64,000 bases of DNA from Haloarcula nitratireducens (GCF_019599505.1 NZ_RKLT01000017.1:3860-67859); one strand, 5' to 3'; numbered from the stretch's first letter, positions 9,281 to 17,655 are shown. A program made the numbers and translations. Notes: generated by a model from the sequence alone, not told the origin.

Positions 9281-9323
9281 CCATAAGCGTTCGTGAGTGT
9301 GTCACGCGCCGACAGGATTAATG
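9281..9323. promoter_or_regulatory. Divergent promoter region, CoA-transferase / solute-binding protein
   Basis: ACGCTTATGG on the minus strand (9281-9290) lies 28 bases from the CoA-transferase ATG. ATTAATG on the plus strand (9317-9323) lies 27 bases from the ATG at 9347. The two starts are 90 bases apart and may be co-regulated. Confidence 0.5.
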
Positions 9324-9346
9324 CGGACACTCGCGTCACTCTCACC

Positions 9347-10582
9347 ATGCCGACGCTCCGACTCGTCGGCCGCCCGTTCGAGGGATTCGAGAACGCCTTA
9401 CAGCGTCAGATGGACTCCTTCGCGGCGACGGCCGACGCCGACGTGACGTTCGAACGCGACCACCGGCCGCTGCCCGAGATTCACGAGGAACTGCTCGCGA
9501 CCGGCGACATCACCGACGGCACCTACGACCTCTTTCTCTGTCTGAGCGACTGGCTCCCGATGGTCGCCGAGGCGGGGTACGTCCACTCGCTGGACGACTA
9601 CCTCGCCGACTCGCCGCCCGACGGCTGGCCGGACGGCTGGGCCGAGAGCCTGCGGGATCTGATGGCCTACGACGGAACCGCGTACGGCGTGCCGTACCAC
9701 GACGGCCCGGAGATCTTCCACTACCGCGAGGACCGCTTCGAGAGCGTCGCCGAGCAGCGCGCGTTCCGCGAGGAGTACGGCCGCCCGCTCTCGGTGCCCC
9801 GGACGTGGGACGAGTTTCTCGATGTGGCGGAGTTCTTCACGCGTCCCGACGAGGACCTGTGGGGCACCGTCGTCGCGGCGAAGCCCGACGGCCACAGCGA
9901 CGTCTACGACTTCTGCATCCACCTATGGAGTCGCGGCGGACGACTACTCGACGCCGATGGTCGGCCCGCCTTCGACAGCCCCGAAGGACGAGACGCGCTC
10001 CGGTACTACCGCGACCTGATCCACGAACACGAGGTCGTGCCGCCGGAATCCGTCGAGATGGAGAGCGTCGAGACGGGGCAGTTCTACGCCGACGGGAGGG
10101 CCGCGATGATGTGGAACTGGTCGGGGTTCGGCGCGATGGCCGAAGACCCGGATTCGGCGGTGTTCGGCCGGACGAACTACGGGCTCATCCCGCGGGCCGA
10201 CGCCCCCGAGGGCGAGCACACCTCGCTGACGGTCTGTTACGGCTTGACCGTTCCGAAGGGAACGGAACACCCCGACCTCGCCTACGACTTTATCCGCCAC
10301 GCCGCGTCCCCCGAGAACGACAGGATAACCACGCTCGAAGGAGCCTCCGGCACGCGATTCTCGACGTGGCGCGACCCCGAAATCCTCCGGACAAACTCGT
10401 TCTACTCGATCGTCGAGGAGGTCAACACCGGTCCGGTGAACACGCTCCCGCGGATTCCGGCCTACCTCGAACTGAACGAGATACTGAACGAGATGGTCGA
10501 GGCGGTCGTCGTCGAGCGGTCGCTGTCCGTCGAGGACGGCCTCGCTACGGCGTCCGAACGGGCGAGCGAACTGCTGGAGTGA
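9347..10582 (+). CDS. Family 1 extracellular solute-binding protein lacking an export signal
   Basis: A 411-residue periplasmic-binding-fold protein of the family 1 (sugar/oligosaccharide) group. Segments such as YGVPYHDGPEIFHYRED, PRTWDEFLDVAEFF and FYADGRAAMMWNWSG are typical. It starts directly with the first beta strand (MPTLRLVG): no Tat or Sec signal, no lipobox and no Gly-rich linker, unlike the other two binding proteins of this window. The ATG at 9347 is supported by a TATA-like box at -27, and no longer reading adds a signal. No permease or ATPase gene adjoins it. It may be a cytoplasmic sugar-sensing or carrier protein, or an orphan that has lost its signal. The downstream neighbour is mannonate dehydratase. 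Confidence 0.8.
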   Translation: MPTLRLVGRPFEGFENALQRQMDSFAATADADVTFERDHRPLPEIHEELLATGDITDGTYDLFLCLSDWLPMVAEAGYVHSLDDYLADSPPDGWPDGWAESLRDLMAYDGTAYGVPYHDGPEIFHYREDRFESVAEQRAFREEYGRPLSVPRTWDEFLDVAEFFTRPDEDLWGTVVAAKPDGHSDVYDFCIHLWSRGGRLLDADGRPAFDSPEGRDALRYYRDLIHEHEVVPPESVEMESVETGQFYADGRAAMMWNWSGFGAMAEDPDSAVFGRTNYGLIPRADAPEGEHTSLTVCYGLTVPKGTEHPDLAYDFIRHAASPENDRITTLEGASGTRFSTWRDPEILRTNSFYSIVEEVNTGPVNTLPRIPAYLELNEILNEMVEAVVVERSLSVEDGLATASERASELLE

Positions 10583-10596
10583 CCCTTTCGGGCAAC

Positions 10597-10604
10597 GCTT
10601 ATGC
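10597..10604 (+). promoter_or_regulatory. TATA-like box of the first mannonate dehydratase gene
   Basis: GCTTATGC, centred about 27 bases before the ATG at 10627. Confidence 0.45.
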
Positions 10605-10626
10605 CCGCTTCCGGGCTGGATTAAGT

Positions 10627-11688
10627 ATGAGCGATTCCAGCGCGAGCGATAGCGACGACGAGCCCGCGGACTTCGACGCCCTCCCGATGCGCGTCGGCCT
10701 CGGGCAGTTCATGGAGCCGACCGGGGAGAAACTGCGATTCGTCAAGCAACTCGGCTGCGACGACGTCTTGCTCAACATGTATCGGTACTCCCCCGACTAC
10801 CCCCACATGCCGGACGACGAGCGAATTCCACTAGAGGGCGACGAAGAGTGGGCCTACGAGAATCTGGTCGCGCTCCGCGAGCGAATCGAGGCGGCCGACC
10901 TCCGCCTGAACGCCATCGAGAACATTCCCATCTCCTTCTACGACAAGGTCATGCTCGGTCAGAAAGGCCGAGAGGAGCAGATGGAACACGTCAAGACGAC
11001 GGTTCGCAACATCGGTCGCGCGGGCATCCCGATGTTCGGCTACCACTGGATGCCCAGCGGCGTCTGGCGAAACACCGAGGTCGCCGTCCGCGGCGGCGCG
11101 GGAGCGTCCGGATTCGACGCCGACGCCGTCGCCGACGACCTCACGCACGGCCGAGAGTACACCGAGGACGAGCTGTGGGACAACTACGAGTACTTCCTCG
11201 AAGAAATCCTTCCCGTCGCCGAGGACGCGGGCGTGAAGATGTGTCTCCATCCCAACGACCCGCCGGTGCCCTCCCTCGGCGGCGTCCCCCAACTGTTCCG
11301 CAACTTCGAGAACTTCCGGCGCGCGATGGACCTCGTCCCCAGCGAGAACCACGGGCTGGAGTTCTGTCTCGGCTGCTGGTCCGAGATGGGTGAGGACTTG
11401 GCGGAGGTCGTCCGTTACTTCGGCGAGCGCGACAAACTGTTCTACGTCCACTTCCGCGACGTCGAGGGCACCGTCCCGAAATTCAACGAGACGTTCCTCG
11501 ACCAGGGGAACTACGACGCCTACGAGATTCTCTCCCTGCTCTCCGACGTGGGCTTCTCGGGGCTGATCATCCCCGACCACACGCCCCACGTCGAGGGCGA
11601 CACCGACTGGGACCACCGCGGTCGCGCCCACGCCGTCGGCTACCTCAACGGGATGTTGGCGGCGATTCGCCACGAGCGAGGCGAGTGA
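10627..11688 (+). CDS. uxuA: Mannonate dehydratase (UxuA family), copy 1
   Basis: A 353-residue TIM-barrel protein of the UxuA family, which removes water from D-mannonate to give 2-keto-3-deoxygluconate. The putative metal ligands are all in place: cysteine in FCLGCWSEMG, histidine in YVHFRDVEG, aspartate in IIPDHTPH. CLHPNDPP is also conserved. The first ~18 residues are an acidic Ser/Asp tail usual in haloarchaeal proteins. The ATG at 10627 follows a TATA-like box. It is followed by an SDR gene with 54 bases between; a fructuronate/mannonate oxidoreductase role for that neighbour would complete the step before UxuA. A second, shorter UxuA-like gene is at 17688. Confidence 0.88.
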   Translation: MSDSSASDSDDEPADFDALPMRVGLGQFMEPTGEKLRFVKQLGCDDVLLNMYRYSPDYPHMPDDERIPLEGDEEWAYENLVALRERIEAADLRLNAIENIPISFYDKVMLGQKGREEQMEHVKTTVRNIGRAGIPMFGYHWMPSGVWRNTEVAVRGGAGASGFDADAVADDLTHGREYTEDELWDNYEYFLEEILPVAEDAGVKMCLHPNDPPVPSLGGVPQLFRNFENFRRAMDLVPSENHGLEFCLGCWSEMGEDLAEVVRYFGERDKLFYVHFRDVEGTVPKFNETFLDQGNYDAYEILSLLSDVGFSGLIIPDHTPHVEGDTDWDHRGRAHAVGYLNGMLAAIRHERGE

Positions 11689-11711
11689 GCGTCCGCTTCT
11701 CGGCGGACTCA

Positions 11712-11720
11712 ATCTTAAGG
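11712..11720 (+). promoter_or_regulatory. TATA-like box of the SDR gene at 11743
   Basis: ATCTTAAGG, centred 27 bases before the ATG. Confidence 0.45.
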
Positions 11721-11742
11721 CCGTGGCCGACGACGACCCGCT

Positions 11743-12531
11743 ATGGCGGGCGAGAGACACATCGACCGGACAGTGATCGTGACCGGCGCGGCCAGCGGTA
11801 TCGGACGCGGCATCGCTAAACGCTTCGGCGAGGAGGGCGCGAACGTCGTCGTCGCGGACGTGCGCCGCGACCCGAAGCAGGGCGAGCGCTACGACACGGA
11901 CGTGACGACGCCGACGGACGAACTCGTCAGCGAGGGGACTCCCGGCGACGGGACGTTCGTCGAGACGGATGTCGGCGACCCCGAGAGCGTCGAAGCGATG
12001 GTCGAGACGGCGATAGACGTCTACGACGGACTCGACGTACTCGTCAACAACGCCGGCATCCAGATAGTCGGCGACTCGCAGACCACCTCCATCGAGGAGT
12101 GGCAACGCTCTATCGACGTCGACCTGAGCGGCGCGTTCTACTGCGCGAAGTACGCGGTTCCGCACCTGAGAGAGAGCGAGGGACAGATCGTCAACATCGG
12201 GTCGGTTCGGGGGTTCGAGGGCGGCGGCGGCCCGCCCTACGCCGCGGCGAAGGGCGGCGTCGTCAACATGACCCGAGATCTGGCGATGGAACTCGGCGAG
12301 GCCAACGTCCGGGTGAACTGCGTCAACCCGGGCTACATCGAGACGCCGCTGCAGGACATCAACACCGACGAGGACGTCGAGAAGTCCACGGAACAGACGC
12401 TCCTCCCACACTTCGGCACGCCGGAGGACGTCGGCGACGCCGCCGTCTTCCTCGCCAGCGACGAGGCTTCGTTCATCACGGGCGCGAACCTCGCTGTCGA
12501 CGGCGGGTGGCTGGCCCACAGCGGGCTCTGA
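11743..12531 (+). CDS. SDR family oxidoreductase, candidate sugar-acid dehydrogenase
   Basis: A 262-residue classical SDR. It shows TGAASGIG near residues 12-19, VNNAGIQ, the catalytic YAAAK (in PPYAAAKGG), and a C-terminal FITGANLAVDGGW. The position right after mannonate dehydratase suggests D-mannonate/fructuronate oxidoreductase activity, a reaction that SDRs carry out in some organisms in place of UxuB. That is inference from context. The start at 11743 fits the promoter at -27. The next gene is on the other strand, so the transcript probably ends here. Confidence 0.87.
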   Translation: MAGERHIDRTVIVTGAASGIGRGIAKRFGEEGANVVVADVRRDPKQGERYDTDVTTPTDELVSEGTPGDGTFVETDVGDPESVEAMVETAIDVYDGLDVLVNNAGIQIVGDSQTTSIEEWQRSIDVDLSGAFYCAKYAVPHLRESEGQIVNIGSVRGFEGGGGPPYAAAKGGVVNMTRDLAMELGEANVRVNCVNPGYIETPLQDINTDEDVEKSTEQTLLPHFGTPEDVGDAAVFLASDEASFITGANLAVDGGWLAHSGL

Positions 12532-12566
12532 ACCGACCGCTCCGGTCGGTAATTTCTCACCTTGGC

Positions 12567-13229
12567 TCAGAACACGCCGTACTCGTCGTAGGCGTCTATC
12601 GGTGCGGTTCCGTCTCTGACCGCCTCCCGGACCTCGTTCTCGGTGTCGGCGAGGTCCTCGGCGTCTTCGAGGACCGAAACGCGGACGGACTCGGGGACGA
12701 CCACGACGCCGTCGACGTCCCCGACGATCACGTCGCCTGCGGCGACTTCGACCCCTCCTACCACCGCCTCGCTTCCCCAGTCGAGTATCTCCCACCGTGG
12801 TACGGCGTCGGCCGGCGTGCGGTAGCGCGAGAAGACGGGGAACTCCTCCTCCAAGACGTACGCCACGTCGCGGACGCCGCCGTCGACGACCGCGCCGCGA
12901 GCGCCCCGGGCCTTCAGCGAGACGACCGAGAGTTCGCCGAGATGGGCCGCGCGGTCGTCGTTAGTCTGGTACGCGAGGACGGCGTGTTCGGGCGCGTCGC
13001 CGAGCATCCGGAGGATGTTCCGCATGTTCTCGTCGGGATCGACGCTCCGGTTCGGCCGCCCCTCGACAGGGTAAGCGATACCCGCGGCGGTCGTCCCGTC
13101 CCGCAGCGGTGCGATGTCGGGCGAGAGCGTCTGGTCGGCCAGCCCTCGGTCGTCGAGAACGTCGACGACGGCACCGGGATACAGCTGTTCGTAGCGATCG
13201 CACAACTCGCCGAGTGACGGGTCGTTCAT
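12567..13229 (-). CDS. RraA / HMG-CHA aldolase-like protein
   Basis: A 220-residue RraA-fold protein. The family includes 4-hydroxy-4-methyl-2-oxoglutarate/4-carboxy-4-hydroxy-2-oxoadipate aldolases, oxaloacetate decarboxylases and the RNase E inhibitor RraA. Archaea lack the RNase E target, so an aldolase or decarboxylase role is likelier. The GG-R-D substrate/metal-site pattern is present as GARGAVVDGGVRD, and VPRWE and GDVIVGDVDGVVVVP are typical. I chose the ATG at 13227-13229 as family-like. It sits between sugar-acid genes and is divergent from the F420-type oxidoreductase. A role in splitting a keto-acid product is inference. Confidence 0.82.
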   Translation of the reverse strand: MNDPSLGELCDRYEQLYPGAVVDVLDDRGLADQTLSPDIAPLRDGTTAAGIAYPVEGRPNRSVDPDENMRNILRMLGDAPEHAVLAYQTNDDRAAHLGELSVVSLKARGARGAVVDGGVRDVAYVLEEEFPVFSRYRTPADAVPRWEILDWGSEAVVGGVEVAAGDVIVGDVDGVVVVPESVRVSVLEDAEDLADTENEVREAVRDGTAPIDAYDEYGVF

Positions 13230-13287
13230 ACCGCTAAACTGTTCGGAGCGCACAAGAAGCTACCTTCGAGCGAGGAAGTCGCCCCAA

Positions 13288-13297
13288 CAATTATTCT
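13288..13297 (+). promoter_or_regulatory. TATA-like box of the LLM oxidoreductase gene
   Basis: CAATTATTCT around 13288-13297, about 27 bases before the ATG at 13319, in an 89-base divergent intergenic region. Confidence 0.45.
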
Positions 13298-13318
13298 CTC
13301 TGCGGCCGCAGTCGGCCT

Positions 13319-14320
13319 ATGCAGTTCGACTGGATGGTGCAGTGTTACGCGGGCGCGGGGGTCCACCGGGATACCCCGATGCTCGACACTGTCGAACGAG
13401 AGACGGTATTGCACGGCGTAGACGCCGCAGTTGACGCGGGCCTGTCGGGGCTGTGGGCACCCGACCACTTCATGCTCGGCCCGAAAGCCGAGGAGTACGA
13501 GGTCTGGACGCTTCTGTCGGCGTTGGCCGAACGAACGGACGACGTGGACCTGGGGCCGCTGGTCGGCTCGATCACCTATCGGAACCCGGCGCTACTGGCG
13601 AAGATGGCGACGACGGTGGACATCCTCTCGGAGGGTCGCCTCCGCCTCGGGCTGGGTGCCGGCTGGCACGAGGAGGAACACCGCGCCTACGGCTTCGACT
13701 TCCCCGACATCGACACGCGCATCGAGATGCTAGAGGAGGGCGTACAGCTAATCAAGGCGATGTTCACCGAGGAGCATCCGACGTTCGAAGGGGACCACTA
13801 CGCCATTGACGACGCCCTGAACAACCCCAAGCCGGTGAGCGACCCGCACCCGCCCATCGTCATCGGCGGGGCCGGCCCGCGGATGTTGCGGCTCATCGCC
13901 CGCCACGCCGACGAGTGGAACGTCGAGATAAGCGCGAGAGCGCGGGGCAAGCCAATCGACTTCAAGGTCGAGAAGTTCGACGAGTACCTGGAGAACGAGG
14001 GCCGCGACCCCGACGACGTGGAGCGGTCGTGGCTGGCCCACGTCCTCGTCCGCGAGGACGAAGCCGCCGTCGAATCGGCCGTCGACGACATCTTCCCGCT
14101 GCCGTGGGGCGAGGAGTCCGATATGGACGAGACGCTCGACGACGCCGAGGACGCCCGCGAGAAGGGGAGCATGCTCATCGGCACGCCCTCGCAGGTGGCG
14201 ACTCAGATCGAGTCGATTCGGAATCTCGGGTTCGACAAGCTCCAGCTGATGTTCCTCGACTTCCCCGATACGCAGGGGATGGAACTGTTCAGCGAGGAGG
14301 TCATGCCCGAGTTCCGGTGA
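13319..14320 (+). CDS. LLM class F420/flavin-dependent oxidoreductase
   Basis: A 333-residue luciferase-like monooxygenase-fold protein: MQFDWMVQCY at the start, LWAPDHFMLG, VGSITYRNPALLAKMA, LRLGLGAGWHEEEHRAYGF and PIVIGGAGPRMLRLIARHAD are hallmark segments. Archaeal members usually use coenzyme F420, which haloarchaea make, to move hydride to or from alcohols and similar substrates. The substrate is unknown. It is followed by an aldose epimerase-like gene in the same direction after 41 bases, so both may belong to one sugar-oxidation transcript. Confidence 0.88.
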   Translation: MQFDWMVQCYAGAGVHRDTPMLDTVERETVLHGVDAAVDAGLSGLWAPDHFMLGPKAEEYEVWTLLSALAERTDDVDLGPLVGSITYRNPALLAKMATTVDILSEGRLRLGLGAGWHEEEHRAYGFDFPDIDTRIEMLEEGVQLIKAMFTEEHPTFEGDHYAIDDALNNPKPVSDPHPPIVIGGAGPRMLRLIARHADEWNVEISARARGKPIDFKVEKFDEYLENEGRDPDDVERSWLAHVLVREDEAAVESAVDDIFPLPWGEESDMDETLDDAEDAREKGSMLIGTPSQVATQIESIRNLGFDKLQLMFLDFPDTQGMELFSEEVMPEFR

Positions 14321-14361
14321 GTGTGCCGGAGAACTATGTATCGAAGCGGTGAACTCCTCGC

Positions 14362-15372
14362 ATGGCCTGTACGATAACGGACGAGTACGAGCGCCGGGGT
14401 ATCGACGCCGTCTTTCTGGAGAACGATCGCCTCCGCGTCGAACTGCTACCGGGGAAAGGCGGCGATGTCACCGAGATAATCGACAAGCGCACGGACACGA
14501 ACGTCCTCTTCGAAGCGCCCCACGAGTGGCGCGCGCCGGCGACCGGCACCGTCGGCGCGCCGGACGGCGCGTACGCCTTCCTCGACCACTACCCGGGTGG
14601 GTGGCAGAGCGTCCTGCCGGGTGCGGGCGGCCCGTCGTCGGCCCACGGCGCGCCGCTTGCGCTCCACGGCGAGTCGAGTCTCGTCCCCTTCGAGACGCGG
14701 ATTCTCGACGCGGGACCGGAGCGCGTCGCGGTCGAACTCGCGGCGTCGCTCACTCGCTATCCGTTCGACCTCGAGCGCGAGATATCGCTCGCCGCGGGCG
14801 AGTCGGCCATCGAAGTGACCGAACGGGTCACCAACGCGGGTCGGGTGTCGGTCGAATATTCGTGGCTCCAGCACGTCGCGCTCGGCGAACCGCTCGTCGC
14901 CCCCGAAGCGTCGCTGTCGGTGCCCTGCGAGACGGTTCACGTCGACCCGGACCAGACGAACGACACCGCTCGGCTCCCGCCCGGCGAGACGTTCGAGTGG
15001 CCGGTCTGTGAGACCGACGACGGCCCGGTCGACCTCCGCGAGTTCCCGCCCGCCGCCGAGCGAGTCCACGACCTCGTGGCGCTCGCTGACCTCTCGGAAG
15101 GCCGTTACACGCTCTCGAACCCCGACGTCGACCTCGGTGTGACCGTCTCGTTCCCCGAGTCGCTGTACCAGTACCTCTGGTACTGGCAGCCGCTCGGCGG
15201 GTTCGAGGACGCCCCCTTCTTCGGACGGAACTACAACGTCGGACTGGAGCCCTGCACGTCGGTTCCCAACGCCGGCCTCGACGCCGCCGTCGAGAACGGA
15301 ACGGCGAACGAACTGCGGCCCGACGAGACCGTCGAGTCGACGGTCCGCCTCTCCACGCACCCCGCCGAGTGA
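14362..15372 (+). CDS. Aldose 1-epimerase-like (galactose mutarotase fold) protein
   Basis: A 336-residue protein resembling the aldose epimerase/DUF4432 group of galactose-mutarotase-fold proteins: LLPGKGGDVTEIIDKRTDTN at the N-terminus, HGAPLALHGESSL in the position of a substrate-binding histidine, GLEPCTSVPNAG near the end. The fold interconverts sugar anomers or carries out related carbohydrate chemistry. It is co-directional with the LLM gene before it and the MaoC gene after it (76 bases). Which sugar it handles is unknown. Confidence 0.75.
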   Translation: MACTITDEYERRGIDAVFLENDRLRVELLPGKGGDVTEIIDKRTDTNVLFEAPHEWRAPATGTVGAPDGAYAFLDHYPGGWQSVLPGAGGPSSAHGAPLALHGESSLVPFETRILDAGPERVAVELAASLTRYPFDLEREISLAAGESAIEVTERVTNAGRVSVEYSWLQHVALGEPLVAPEASLSVPCETVHVDPDQTNDTARLPPGETFEWPVCETDDGPVDLREFPPAAERVHDLVALADLSEGRYTLSNPDVDLGVTVSFPESLYQYLWYWQPLGGFEDAPFFGRNYNVGLEPCTSVPNAGLDAAVENGTANELRPDETVESTVRLSTHPAE

Positions 15373-15417
15373 CCGGTTCCGGTCGGCGGACCCGAGCGGA
15401 CTCGGTTCGGCGGGTGG

Positions 15418-15426
15418 ATTTATCTA
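15418..15426 (+). promoter_or_regulatory. TATA-like box of the MaoC gene
   Basis: ATTTATCTA, centred 27-28 bases before the ATG at 15449. Confidence 0.5.
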
Positions 15427-15448
15427 CCGCTCTGACGAACGGTAACGC

Positions 15449-15904
15449 ATGCCAGCGCCGTCGAAGGACACCAATCGGTACTTCGAGGAGATCGGGGAGG
15501 GAGAGACGTACAGCGTCGAGGACGCCAGAACCATCACCGAGGCGGACATCGTCAACTTCGCCGGGCTCTCGGGCGATTTCCACCCGTTGCACATGAGCGA
15601 GACCGCGGGCGAAGAGTCGGACTTCGGCGAGCGGATCGCCCACGGCAACCTCGTCTTCTCGGTCGCCGAGGCGCTCGTCGCCGACATGAATCCGCGCTCG
15701 TTCTCCTACGGGTACGACTCGCTCCGGTTCGTCAGTCCGGTGCCCATCGGAACGACGCTGTCCGTCCACCGGGAAGTCGTCGAGACGGAGGCGTACAACG
15801 ACTCGCTGGGCCGCGTCGTCTACCAGTACGAAGTGACCGACGGCGAGGAGACGCTGTTGGTCTGTAAGCACATCACGCTGGTCGAGCGACGGGACGCCGA
15901 GTAA
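15449..15904 (+). CDS. MaoC-like hydratase (hot-dog fold)
   Basis: A 151-residue single hot-dog domain. The hydratase-2 motif is present as FAGLSGDFHPLHMSE, with the catalytic Asp/His pair, followed by RIAHGNLVFSVAEAL. Members add water to enoyl-CoA or mesaconyl-CoA type thioesters, or act as thioesterases. Together with the acyl-CoA synthetase and family III CoA-transferase 6-10 kb upstream it could form a small CoA-ester pathway; that grouping is inference. It has its own promoter. A decayed PIN-domain gene follows directly. Confidence 0.87.
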   Translation: MPAPSKDTNRYFEEIGEGETYSVEDARTITEADIVNFAGLSGDFHPLHMSETAGEESDFGERIAHGNLVFSVAEALVADMNPRSFSYGYDSLRFVSPVPIGTTLSVHREVVETEAYNDSLGRVVYQYEVTDGEETLLVCKHITLVERRDAE

Positions 15905-15920
15905 CCGGTATTACGCTACG

Positions 15921-16300
15921 TCGGACTACTACGTCTCCCAGCGATGCGACCGTACCGTTCCTCGAAGCGCACGAACGCGAGGAGTGGGCCGTCTCCGCGA
16001 TCGTCCTCTACGAGTCCTACATGGGGTGTGTCCACGGGTACATCGACGGGTCGCCGGAGACGATTCGGCAGGCTATCACGGCTTCGATGGACGTGCTCCC
16101 CCGTAACTGATCGCACCGCTGGCGAAGCGTCGTCGCTCCAGCGCGAACTCGTGGACTTCGGTGTCCCAGCGGACCATCCCGACGCGCTCGTCGCGGCCTC
16201 CGCCCGCGAACACGGCGGAGCGTTCGCTACTGCCGAGAAGCACTTCTGGAACGACGACGTGCAGTCCGTGCTGTCTGTCGCGCCGTACGACCCGTTCTGA
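15921..16300 (+). pseudogene. Frameshifted PIN-domain (VapC-like) toxin gene
   Basis: One frame reads ATVPFLEAHEREEWAVSAI, then VLYESYMGCVHGYIDG, and stops at 16108-16110. The next frame continues with VTDRTAGEASSLQRELVDF and DALVAASAREHGGAFATAE, ending at 16300. Joined, they match the middle and C-terminal part of a PIN nuclease, including the conserved acidic residues (E in YES, D in HPDALVAA). The break is at a run of five Cs (16098-16102), where four would keep the frame. The N-terminal strand with the first catalytic aspartate and a start codon is missing or also shifted. No antitoxin gene is adjacent. It is probably dead unless the C-run is a sequencing error. Confidence 0.72.
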
Positions 16301-16325
16301 AACTCCGCGCCCGCGAACGACCCGC

Positions 16326-16670
16326 TCACTCCTCGTCGGGTTCGAAGTGCCAGATGCGTTCCATGAACGGGATGCCCGACTCGGGGTCCGCGTCGGCGTC
16401 GACGCCCGACTGCTTGAACTGGCCCGTGTAGCGCTCCCACTCGGCGACTTCCTCGTCGCCGTCGACGGCGTCGAGATAGGCGTCGAGGTCTTCACACTCC
16501 AGAATGCAGACGGCGACGTCCTCGCGGACGTACAGTTCGAACTCCTCGACGCCGCCGCGTTCCATCGCGTCGGTCACCGCCTCGGGCACGTCGTCGTGGG
16601 CCTCGACGTAGGCCTCGCGCTGGTCGGGGTCGAGTCGCTGGACGTAGACCGCCCGCTCTGTTTCCGGCAT
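16326..16670 (-). CDS. rhaM: L-rhamnose mutarotase (RhaM/RhaU family)
   Basis: A 114-residue protein of the L-rhamnose mutarotase family (dimeric alpha/beta-barrel fold). It shows the expected plan: N-terminal AVYVQRLDPDQREAYVEAH with the active-site histidine, DVAVCILECEDLDAYL in the middle, and EWERYTGQF in place of the family's WWKYM-type helix. It speeds interconversion of the alpha and beta anomers of L-rhamnose (or a related 6-deoxysugar) on entry to catabolism. It is a monocistronic gene divergent from the alpha/beta hydrolase. Its presence is the best single sign that 6-deoxyhexoses are among the substrates of this island. Confidence 0.85.
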   Translation of the reverse strand: MPETERAVYVQRLDPDQREAYVEAHDDVPEAVTDAMERGGVEEFELYVREDVAVCILECEDLDAYLDAVDGDEEVAEWERYTGQFKQSGVDADADPESGIPFMERIWHFEPDEE

Positions 16671-16736
16671 AGCCGAAGCGACTCCCGGCGAGCCAATGAG
16701 TGTTACGCCGTCTCACGGCCCGCCGACGCGGAGCGA

Positions 16737-16744
16737 CTTATCAC
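16737..16744 (+). promoter_or_regulatory. TATA-like box of the alpha/beta hydrolase gene
   Basis: CTTATCAC, centred about 26 bases before the ATG at 16766. Confidence 0.45.
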
Positions 16745-16765
16745 GGTCTCCGGCGTACTGGACGT

Positions 16766-17629
16766 ATGCCCACTGTCCAGACGAACGACGTCGAGACGTA
16801 CTACGAGCGTCGCGGGAGCGGACCTCCGGTCGTGTTCGTCCACGGCGCTATCCTCGACCACTCGCAGTGGGACCCGCAGGTCGAGGCGCTCGGCGACGAG
16901 TACACGACGATAGCCTACGACGTCCGCGGACACGGCCGAACCGGCGGCTCCCCGCGCGGTCGGTACTCTATCGACCTGTTCGCCGACGACCTCGACGCGC
17001 TCCTCACGGCGCTCGACCTCGAAAGCCCGGTCATCTGCGGGCTCTCGACGGGCGGCTGTATCGCGCAGGTGCACGCGGCGCGCCACCCCGACCGCGTGGC
17101 GGGGCTCGTCCTCGCCGATACGTTTACCCCGGAACTGCTCTCTCGCAGCGAGTGGCTCCAGCGGTCGCTGCTGCTGCGGGCGACGGTTCCACCTGTCCGC
17201 CTCCTCGGCTACGAACGCGTCGAGAAACTGATGGTGTGGCTCGTAGAGCGTCTCCACGGGCGGGACGTCGGCGGCGACTACGAGAACGTCGAGCGGCTCA
17301 GGGAGACGGGGCCGAAGATGACCACCGACGAGTTCGCGAAGGTCGTCCGCGCGGTGGCCGCCTTCCACCGGACGGAGGTGGACCTCCGGTCGATTACCGT
17401 TCCCGCGCTGGTACTGTACGGCGAATACGAGTCGCCGCCCATGCACCGGCAGGCGGCCAGACTCGGCGTCGAACTGCCGAACGCTAGTGTCCGCGACGTT
17501 CCCGGCGGCGGCCACGCCTCGAACCTCGACAACCCCGCGTTCTTCACCGCGGCGGTCCGGAAGTTTCTCGCCGACGTGTTCGACGACGCGGCGGACGCTC
17601 CCGACGGGGGCTCGGCGGGGAAGGGATGA
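16766..17629 (+). CDS. Alpha/beta hydrolase
   Basis: A 287-residue alpha/beta-hydrolase. The oxyanion-hole segment VVFVHGAILDHSQWDPQ is near residue 20. The nucleophile elbow is GLSTGG (Ser), and the catalytic histidine is in GGGHASNLDNP near the C-terminus. The nearest general type is the 3-oxoadipate enol-lactonase/haloperoxidase-like group. In this context opening of a sugar lactone or ester cleavage is plausible but unproven. The ATG at 16766 was chosen over 16700 because of the promoter spacing and the family N-terminus. It precedes the second mannonate dehydratase by 58 bases. Confidence 0.87.
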   Translation: MPTVQTNDVETYYERRGSGPPVVFVHGAILDHSQWDPQVEALGDEYTTIAYDVRGHGRTGGSPRGRYSIDLFADDLDALLTALDLESPVICGLSTGGCIAQVHAARHPDRVAGLVLADTFTPELLSRSEWLQRSLLLRATVPPVRLLGYERVEKLMVWLVERLHGRDVGGDYENVERLRETGPKMTTDEFAKVVRAVAAFHRTEVDLRSITVPALVLYGEYESPPMHRQAARLGVELPNASVRDVPGGGHASNLDNPAFFTAAVRKFLADVFDDAADAPDGGSAGKG

Positions 17630-17655
17630 CTCCTCGACGACGCGGCCGACCCCGA

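Noticed and set aside
9293..9346. Upstream in-frame extension of the solute-binding protein as a signal peptide
   Set aside because: The extra residues are polar (MSVSRADRINADTRVTLT) with no hydrophobic core or twin arginine, and they would overlap the TATA-like box.
10831..12795. Long minus-strand ORF of about 654 codons across uxuA and the SDR gene
   Set aside because: It lies opposite two well-recognised genes and has arginine-rich low-complexity composition.
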